DNA from: an uncultured Collinsella sp.
Lineage (GTDB): Bacteria; Actinomycetota; Coriobacteriia; Coriobacteriales; Coriobacteriaceae
Direction of reading: 5' to 3'
Assembly (NCBI GenBank): GCA_900557455.1
Contig: USSM01000004.1
Coordinates: 1-64,000 of the forward strand
Length of the DNA: 64,000 bases
Within the stretch, counting starts at the first letter, position 1. Every line of letters begins with the position of its first letter. A program made the translations under genes and the position numbers. Below are positions 58,413 through 64,000 of this stretch, piece by piece. The notes under the pieces were generated by a model. It was not told the origin of the DNA, did no database searches, and saw only the letters and a list, made by a program, of their open reading frames with translations.

Positions 58413-59381
58413 CTAGTACTCGACAACACCCATATAGCGACGGAAATCGGGATCGTGATCAAACACCTTGCCGCGTGCGGCACGCAGCTCGCAGTTCATG
58501 GCGTAGAACAGCACCGGGTCCAGATAGGCACGGACGCTCGCCGGCACGGCTTCCATACCGTAATCCTTGGCATCGAGCACCATCAGCGTATCGGTATGCG
58601 TCTTAAGGAACGCCAGGGCGCGCTCGTCCATAGCACGGCACTCGCTGGAGCCCATCTGCAGGAAGTAAAAAACACCATCCTGAGTAGCCTCGAAGGGGCC
58701 GTGGAAGTACTCGGCAGAGTGGATGTAGCTGCAGTGCTGCCACTGCATCTCCATAAGAGAGCAGATAGCGAAACCGTAGGTCTGGCTAAAGTTGGGACCG
58801 CTGCCCAGAATATAGAAGAACTCGTGCTCCTGGCAAAGCTTGGCAAAACGATCGCCCAGCTCGGCATTTACCTTCTCACGTGCCGGGGGAAGAATCTTAT
58901 CCATCTCGGCGATACCGGCATACATATCGGCAAGATCGGCGTAGCCCTCCTGCTGATCGAGCAGCTCGGCCGCAAGCGACAGCGAAATGCCAGCGGGGAC
59001 CTCAGCCTGCGGCACGCCCTCGCCCCATGGGTAGACCCACGTGGTCCACTTGCCGGAGTCGATCTTAGATCCAGCGTTGTCGGTCTGGGCGATCACCGTA
59101 GCGCCGGCGGCAAGGGCAATCTCGCAGCCCTCAACGACCTCGGGGGTGTTGCCACTGTGGCTGCAAGCAATGACCAGGGACTTCTCGCCCAGACGACGCG
59201 GACGCATGATATCGAACTCGCGAGCCGTATAGATATACGAAGTGAAGGTGGTTGCCTCGCGCTGCAGAAGCTCGTGAGCCGGGATCAAATCGATCATGGA
59301 GCCACCACAAGCAATCCAGTAGACGCTGTCGAACTTGCCCTTCTCGGCAATTGCCTCTTTGATCAGATCGTGTGCGTTCAT
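58413..59381 (-). CDS. frlB: SIS-domain deglycase, likely fructoselysine 6-phosphate deglycase
   Basis: A 322-aa protein with two SIS domains (ACGGSMIDLIPAHELLQRE; ACSHSGNTPEVVEG). The segment SAEYFHGPFEATQ with conserved Glu/His is typical of FrlB-type deglycases. It hydrolyses fructoselysine 6-phosphate to lysine and glucose 6-phosphate. AAAGGAAC precedes ATG 59381; an 11-residue longer start lacks it. Next to frlD (14 bases) and frlC (62 bases). Confidence 0.87.
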   Translation of the reverse strand: MNAHDLIKEAIAEKGKFDSVYWIACGGSMIDLIPAHELLQREATTFTSYIYTAREFDIMRPRRLGEKSLVIACSHSGNTPEVVEGCEIALAAGATVIAQTDNAGSKIDSGKWTTWVYPWGEGVPQAEVPAGISLSLAAELLDQQEGYADLADMYAGIAEMDKILPPAREKVNAELGDRFAKLCQEHEFFYILGSGPNFSQTYGFAICSLMEMQWQHCSYIHSAEYFHGPFEATQDGVFYFLQMGSSECRAMDERALAFLKTHTDTLMVLDAKDYGMEAVPASVRAYLDPVLFYAMNCELRAARGKVFDHDPDFRRYMGVVEY

Positions 59382-59443
59382 ATCCAGTTCCTTTCTTGTT
59401 TGGGCCGCAATCAATGACGTTGGTTGCGTGGCCGATAGTTGTT

Positions 59444-60295
59444 TTAGTCAATCAGATATTTCTCGAATGCGGCCATGTTCTTGGCATCTGCCGCCGCCGG
59501 GTCATCGTAGTAACGGCCGTCCGTGATTTCCTGGCCCAGCATGCCGTCGAAACCATGGGCGTTGAGTGTGGCGACGAAGGCGTCCATATCGTGCTTGCCA
59601 TCGCCCCACACCAGATGGCCATACGGGTCGCCGTCGATAAAGTGCATCTCGTGAATTGCCCCATCACCAAAAGCGGCAAACCAGTCCTCAAGCGTCTCGC
59701 CTGCAACGCCCATCGCGGTTGTATCAACCATGGGCTGTAAGTACAGGCTCGCGACCTCGTCAATCATGCGCTTCGCATCGGAAACCGTCGTCACAAGGTT
59801 GCTCTCCTCGGGACGCAGGCTTTCCATCGTAAGCACCAGACCGTGCTCGCCGGCATACTCCGCCAGAATGGACAAGTGCTCGCGGCTGCGCTTCCAGGCT
59901 TCCTCGCGGTCCTCGTCCCAGTCGCCCCAGCCCGAGTTGACGGACATACGGTCGCACCCAAGTACCTCGGCAAGCTCAATGCCGTGTTTAAAGTACGCCA
60001 GGCTGCGCTGTTCATGCAGCGGTTTGCGTGCGCAGTACTGCCAAGGATAGACAACATTCTCGGGGCACAGAGTACGATACCTAAGCCCACGGTCTGCAGC
60101 CTTTTTCGCCAGGACCTCAGCCTCAAAGTAGCCCGTGTGGTCGAGCGTCACATGTGGCTCTGCGCACCACAGCTCAATGGACTCAAAGCCCAAACGCTGC
60201 TGCACATCAAGGAAGTAATCGAGCGACCACATGATGTAGTGGATATTCATGCCCGCAATCTGCTCGCGGCGCAGCGTCGGCTTGGATTCAGACAT
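59444..60295 (-). CDS. frlC: sugar phosphate isomerase/epimerase, FrlC-like
   Basis: A 283-aa xylose-isomerase-type TIM barrel. NIHYIMWSLDYFLDVQQRLGFESIELWCAEPH opens the barrel; Glu (TMESLRPEESN), Asp (MVDTTAMG), His (EMHFIDGD) and Glu (GQEITDGRY) are the expected metal ligands. FrlC interconverts fructoselysine and psicoselysine at C3. It starts 1 base before the stop-adjacent end of the amidohydrolase gene (60297), so the two are coupled. Confidence 0.85.
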   Translation of the reverse strand: MSESKPTLRREQIAGMNIHYIMWSLDYFLDVQQRLGFESIELWCAEPHVTLDHTGYFEAEVLAKKAADRGLRYRTLCPENVVYPWQYCARKPLHEQRSLAYFKHGIELAEVLGCDRMSVNSGWGDWDEDREEAWKRSREHLSILAEYAGEHGLVLTMESLRPEESNLVTTVSDAKRMIDEVASLYLQPMVDTTAMGVAGETLEDWFAAFGDGAIHEMHFIDGDPYGHLVWGDGKHDMDAFVATLNAHGFDGMLGQEITDGRYYDDPAAADAKNMAAFEKYLID

Positions 60296-60296
60296 C

Positions 60297-61880
60297 TTAT
60301 GCCTCCTTATTTCGATCGAACACGATTTGTCCGTCCGACATCGTCATATCAACCGCAAGATCGCGTGCGTCGCGATAATCGAGGTCAAACACATCCCGAT
60401 CGAGCACGCAGATATCGGCAAGCTTGCCGACCTCGAGCGTACCCAGCTCGTCTTCGCGCATCAGATCGTACGCGCCCCCGGCAGTCCAAGCGCGCAAGAG
60501 CTCGACAAGCGTCAGCACGTTGGCCTCATTCACGGGCAGTCCGTCGGCGAAGAATCCGCCGCACGCGCTGTAGATTGACTCGCCCAGGCTCGGAACCAGC
60601 AGCGGCAAATCCGTACCACAGCACACCGTGCATCCGGAATCTTCCATGCCGCGGCGATTCCAGCTGTGCAAAAGTCGCGTCTCGCCAATTTGTCGACGCA
60701 TCATCGACAGGCAATCCTCGCGCCGGTCCAGCGTCAGAATCTGCGGATAGACCTCGCAAATTCCACCTAACTTGCCAAACTCGACAAGATCGGTCGGGTC
60801 AGAGTTCTCGAGATCGGTAATCGCATGGCGGCGAAGCAACCGCCCATGCTCGTCTCGAGGCAGCGAGGCATAGAGCGCCACCGTGCGACGAACGGCGCCA
60901 TCGCCCTGGCAATGCAAGGAATATCGGAAACCGTCAGCATCAATTGCACGCAGCTCGTTCTCAATCAGATCCCACTCTGGCTCCTCGACGACCGTCTTGC
61001 CGGCAGCGCCCGCATCGGCCGTGTCCTCATAGGGGTCAATCATCTCGGCAAGCCCCGCCCATACGCCTCGATCGGTCATACGGTTGAAGCCAGAAAAACG
61101 AACGAACGGTCCCCGGAAGCGCTCTCGCGCCTCGCGGGCATATGCCAGATTTGCACCGGCGCCCACCGGCTGCGACATCATAGAGACGCGAACCGTCAGC
61201 TCACCAGATTTCTCACGGCGAGCCATTTCGTCGGCAAAGCCGTAGTAGTCATCAAACGCCATTTCCTTGATGGCGGTAACGCCGCGCTCGTTAAGCATGC
61301 TCATGTAGTCCGAATACCCGGCACGCACCTCGGGCAGCGCGAGGAAATCGCTCATCATGCGCCAGATCTTCTCGGCATAGCACACCTGGGGTGTAAAGCC
61401 GTATCGCGCACTGGCGGCAGCATTGAGAACGCAGGTCTCCGCACCCGATGTGAAGCAGACGACGGGGATATCGCCAAAACAATCGTCAAACACAGCTGCC
61501 GTATTTGTGTTCTCGGCATCCGATGCCAACGTTTCGGGTAGGTTGTGACCAAAAGCCGCCGCGCAATCCGGATGATCTTCTTTCCATGTACGCAAGAGCG
61601 ACACGGCCTCTTTGGCATCAGCGATGCCGGACAGATCAGACCCCAACGTCCGCAGCGCCCAGCCTGTATAGAAGGTATGTACATCGATCAGGCCAGGCAT
61701 GACGGTGCGGTCGCCCAGGTCAACTACCTCGTCCGCCTGGGTCAAATACGAAGCTACCTCACACTTGGTGCCAACAGCCTCAATTCGATTGCCACGGACC
61801 GCTACGAAACCTTCAAACGGCAGGTCCCCCGTACCGGTAAAGACGCTCTTAGACGTCAGGACCGTCAAACGATCAGACAT
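60297..61880 (-). CDS. YtcJ-like metal-dependent amidohydrolase
   Basis: A 527-aa amidohydrolase-superfamily protein. MPGLIDVHTFYTGW is the first metal motif (only one His where HxH is usual: the VHTFYTG variant), FRYSLHCQGDGAV the second and a distal Asp near GTDLPLLVPS. N- and C-terminal beta-sandwich parts (VVDLGDRTVMPG; DICVLDRDVFDLDY) are typical. AGGTGG lies 5 bases before ATG 61880. In this operon it may hydrolyse an N-acyl or amide form of the Amadori compound; substrate unknown. Confidence 0.82.
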   Translation of the reverse strand: MSDRLTVLTSKSVFTGTGDLPFEGFVAVRGNRIEAVGTKCEVASYLTQADEVVDLGDRTVMPGLIDVHTFYTGWALRTLGSDLSGIADAKEAVSLLRTWKEDHPDCAAAFGHNLPETLASDAENTNTAAVFDDCFGDIPVVCFTSGAETCVLNAAASARYGFTPQVCYAEKIWRMMSDFLALPEVRAGYSDYMSMLNERGVTAIKEMAFDDYYGFADEMARREKSGELTVRVSMMSQPVGAGANLAYAREARERFRGPFVRFSGFNRMTDRGVWAGLAEMIDPYEDTADAGAAGKTVVEEPEWDLIENELRAIDADGFRYSLHCQGDGAVRRTVALYASLPRDEHGRLLRRHAITDLENSDPTDLVEFGKLGGICEVYPQILTLDRREDCLSMMRRQIGETRLLHSWNRRGMEDSGCTVCCGTDLPLLVPSLGESIYSACGGFFADGLPVNEANVLTLVELLRAWTAGGAYDLMREDELGTLEVGKLADICVLDRDVFDLDYRDARDLAVDMTMSDGQIVFDRNKEA

Positions 61881-61889
61881 CACAACCAC

Positions 61890-63353
61890 CTACACCGGAA
61901 GCATGCCAGAGATTGCCGTTACAATCACGCCAAAGACGACCATGAAAATGAAGAACTTCCAAATGGTCTTCCACCATTGGCCAAACGAAATCCTAGCCAC
62001 GGCAAGACCGGCGACCGTCATGCCCGCCACGGGGCTGATGGTGTTGATGGTCTGGTTGGCAAACTGGAGCGCGGTGACGGCTGCCTCGGGATTGAGGCCC
62101 ATGAGCTCGGTCAGGGGGCCCATAACGGGCATGGTGAGCGCCGCCAGGCCAGAACTCGAGGGAACCAGCAAAGAGAGCAGGCCAAGGACGATATACATAA
62201 ACGTGGTGTAGACGGCGGCGGGTGCACCGGCGAGCGCGGTAGCGAGCGCCTGGAGGATGGTGTCGATGATCATGCCGCCCTCGGCGATGACCAGAATACC
62301 GCGAGCGATACCGATAACGATGGCAGCGTACGCAAAGTCGGCGAGACCCTTAACGAACTCCTCTGCGATCGTCTGCTGGTCAAGACCGCCCAGGATACCG
62401 GCAAGCAAGCCCATGCCAAGGAACACGGCGGAAATCTCATTCATGTACCAGCCCTGGGTAACAAGACCCCAGACGATAATGCCCATACCGCAAGCAAAAT
62501 CGATGAGCACGAGCTTCTGACGGATAGTGAACTCTTCCTCGATGGAGGCATCGGTCACGGAAAACTCAATACGCTTGAGCTTATCGTCCTCGTACACAAT
62601 GGACGACTCGGGGTTTTTCTTGACGCGCATGGCGTAGCGCATGGCCCATGCGATACCGACGGCAGTGAAGATAACCCAAGAAACGGCGCGCAGCCACAGT
62701 TGCGGATTACCCTCGATGCCAATGATGCCTTGGGCGATCAAAACATTAAACGGGTCGATGGTCGAAGCACAATATCCCAGGTTAGGACCAAGGAAGCAGA
62801 TGATGAATGCCGTCATCGAGTCATAACCGATACCCATCATGATGGGAATGAAGATGGCATAGAACGGCAGGGCTTCCTCAGACATACCAAACGTAGTGCC
62901 GCAAATGGACAGCAATGTCATCGTGATGGGAATGATGAGGATGTCCTTGTTCTTGAGCTTTTTAATCACACGGCTCATGCCGGCATTCAAAGCGTTGGTC
63001 TTGGTGATGATCGCGAACGATCCGCCAATCAATAAGACGAACGCAACGACGTCGGCAGCCTCCTGGATGCCCTTGGTGGGCGCTTGCAGAACCGCGAAGA
63101 TATCCTGGCCCAGATTGATGGTCTCGCCGGTCTCGGAATCGGTGTAGTTCTTATCGACCTGTTCATAGGTTCCAGCAACGGCGACTTCACGCTCGCCCGC
63201 CGCTGTCGAAATCGTCTTGCGCTGATACTGACCAGAGGGAACGATCCAAGTCAGGACCGCAAAGACAACGATCAGCAAGAACATGATCGTATAGACATGC
63301 GGTAATTTGAACTTAAAACGTCTGTTTGTCTTCTTCGCCTTCGTATCTGACAT
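61890..63353 (-). CDS. YfcC-family membrane transporter
   Basis: A 487-aa protein with about 12 TM helices. The family features are the N-terminal TM (FKLPHVYTIMFLLIVVFAVLTWIVPSGQYQ), the internal SICGTTFGMSEEALPFYAIF repeat and the second re-entrant SSSGLAALTMPVMGPLTELMG. YfcC/C4-dicarboxylate and arginine/ornithine-type carriers belong here. In frl operons the importer is usually FrlA or an ABC system, so this may be an alternative uptake route for glycated amino acids or dipeptides. GGAGG precedes ATG 63353. First gene of the operon. Confidence 0.85.
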   Translation of the reverse strand: MSDTKAKKTNRRFKFKLPHVYTIMFLLIVVFAVLTWIVPSGQYQRKTISTAAGEREVAVAGTYEQVDKNYTDSETGETINLGQDIFAVLQAPTKGIQEAADVVAFVLLIGGSFAIITKTNALNAGMSRVIKKLKNKDILIIPITMTLLSICGTTFGMSEEALPFYAIFIPIMMGIGYDSMTAFIICFLGPNLGYCASTIDPFNVLIAQGIIGIEGNPQLWLRAVSWVIFTAVGIAWAMRYAMRVKKNPESSIVYEDDKLKRIEFSVTDASIEEEFTIRQKLVLIDFACGMGIIVWGLVTQGWYMNEISAVFLGMGLLAGILGGLDQQTIAEEFVKGLADFAYAAIVIGIARGILVIAEGGMIIDTILQALATALAGAPAAVYTTFMYIVLGLLSLLVPSSSGLAALTMPVMGPLTELMGLNPEAAVTALQFANQTINTISPVAGMTVAGLAVARISFGQWWKTIWKFFIFMVVFGVIVTAISGMLPV

Positions 63354-63522
63354 AGATACCTCCAAAGAACTCGAGACTGCATCGCATCTCGCTTCAACGT
63401 TTGCACAATGCAAACGTTCTATGACGTTCCATAGATTACCAGCAGCTTTTTCCTTCATCAAGATAATTTCAAACTGATTGCCGCAACGCGGTTGAACGGT
63501 TGCGTTTGCGCCGTGAACGGTA

Positions 63523-63560
63523 TGGAAACGCCCGGTGAGATGATCCACCGGGCGTTTCCA
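63523..63560 (-). terminator. terminator of the UTRA regulator gene
   Basis: TGGAAACGCCCGGTG/CACCGGGCGTTTCCA, perfect 15 bp around 8 bases, 12 bases after the regulator stop on the minus strand. Confidence 0.82.
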
Positions 63561-63571
63561 TTCGCAATGTC

Positions 63572-64000
63572 CTAGATGTCAAAAACGTAGCGAGACCCAA
63601 CGATCCGCTGACGACCGATGATAAACGGCCGCCGCTGCTCATCGAAAAAGAAGGCTTCCATATAAAACAAGGGCTCGCCAACGGGAACTGCCAACAGTCG
63701 AGCGACCTCGGGCGACGCGCACGCGATCTCGAGCGTGCACGGGTCGGTAAACGCGGGCGTGCGGCCCGTCCGGTTGCGCACGAACTCAAAAATGGATTGG
63801 TTAGATAGAGGTGCCGTTGATAGATAGGCGTTGTCCTCGTAAACATATATGTTGTTCTCGAGCATGACAGGGACGCCATCGGCAGTACGCACGCGCTCAA
63901 CGCAAATCAAGTCAGTTCCAACGGGAACACCAAAGAACTGCGCTTCGGTGGAATCCGCCGGCAGTATCTTTCTCGAAATGACGCACGCCCCCGGCTCCAT
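63572..64000 (-). CDS. GntR-family regulator, UTRA domain (partial at window end)
   Basis: A 142-residue fragment; the N-terminal part lies beyond the window. It matches a UTRA effector-binding domain: VPVGTDLICVERVRTADGVPVMLENNIYV, then FEFVRNRTG, CTLEIACASPEVARLLAVPVGEPLFYMEAFFFDEQRRPFIIGRQRIVG. Such HutC-type GntR regulators sense a sugar or amino-acid derivative. Position directly upstream of the frl-type operon suggests the local fructoselysine-responsive regulator. The wHTH should be found beyond 64000. Confidence 0.85.
   Translation of the reverse strand: MEPGACVISRKILPADSTEAQFFGVPVGTDLICVERVRTADGVPVMLENNIYVYEDNAYLSTAPLSNQSIFEFVRNRTGRTPAFTDPCTLEIACASPEVARLLAVPVGEPLFYMEAFFFDEQRRPFIIGRQRIVGSRYVFDI

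Noticed and set aside
61545..63035. A 496-codon open frame opposite the amidohydrolase and YfcC genes
   Set aside because: Crosses two genes on the other strand and has a highly polar, repetitive composition without any motif.
1..64000. CRISPR arrays, prophage, rRNA or tRNA genes
   Set aside because: No regularly spaced repeats, phage structural genes or rRNA were seen, and I recognised no tRNA cloverleaf; a tRNA scan would be needed to exclude a tRNA formally.

Overview
The window looks like a chromosomal segment of a high-GC, fermentative, gut-type actinobacterium, most likely Coriobacteriia and Collinsella-like. This is inferred from gene content (pta with two ackA genes, L-lactate dehydrogenase, a secreted C69 dipeptidase, an S58 peptidase, fructoselysine catabolism, an ECF transporter and many peptide or amino-acid enzymes) and from codon use. 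It is not a database match. I see no rRNA, tRNA, CRISPR array, transposase or prophage module. Coding density is high. Genes are mostly in short operons with good ribosome binding sites, including several TTG and GTG starts.

Layout. 1-5000: DJ-1/PfpI protein, maf, an S58 peptidase, then a glycosyltransferase and UDP-galactopyranose mutase on the other strand. 5200-9100: pta and two tandem acetate kinases. 9200-15900: an MFS/LysR pair, a HIT protein, exonuclease VII (xseA, xseB), a membrane zinc peptidase and RNase D. 15900-19100: lipid kinase, a tiny membrane protein and a cell-surface dipeptidase. 19200-22800: a tryptophan leader peptide with an attenuator in front of an ECF transporter (S component, fused ATPases, EcfT). 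22900-28900: an aspartate racemase/ATP-grasp ligase pair, a secreted cell-wall protein, a membrane Ser/Thr kinase with a frameshifted HTH partner, and an FxLYD protein. 29000-36100: an oxidoreductase, aconitase-X, M20 peptidase and MFS operon. 36100-41900: an M20D deacylase divergent from a lysine-riboswitch-controlled lysA-dapA (fused), dapB, dapH operon. 42000-49700: a toxin-antitoxin pair with a nonsense-broken toxin, a nucleoid protein, a DUF2974 hydrolase, ldh, an aminotransferase and nadE. 49800-57300: two unusual low-complexity proteins, ettA, sdpRI, a candidate type I toxin-antitoxin locus, tcdA and tatD. 57500-64000: an Amadori-product (frl-type) operon with its GntR/UTRA regulator cut off at the window edge.

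Most striking signals: (1) a leader peptide with three consecutive Trp codons and mutually exclusive terminator/antiterminator pairings upstream of a TrpP-like ECF transporter; (2) a 28-aa hydrophobic ORF whose mRNA 5' end is perfectly complementary to a site 3' of the ORF, with an antisense promoter placed so that the antisense RNA would start with the same bases as the mRNA, which resembles type I toxin-antitoxin design; (3) two families of structured repeats placed immediately after stop codons in gene orientation, with conserved loops and co-varying stems; (4) an in-frame LysA-DapA fusion under a lysine riboswitch; (5) two genes broken by a single change each (HTH regulator, RelE/ParE-like toxin).
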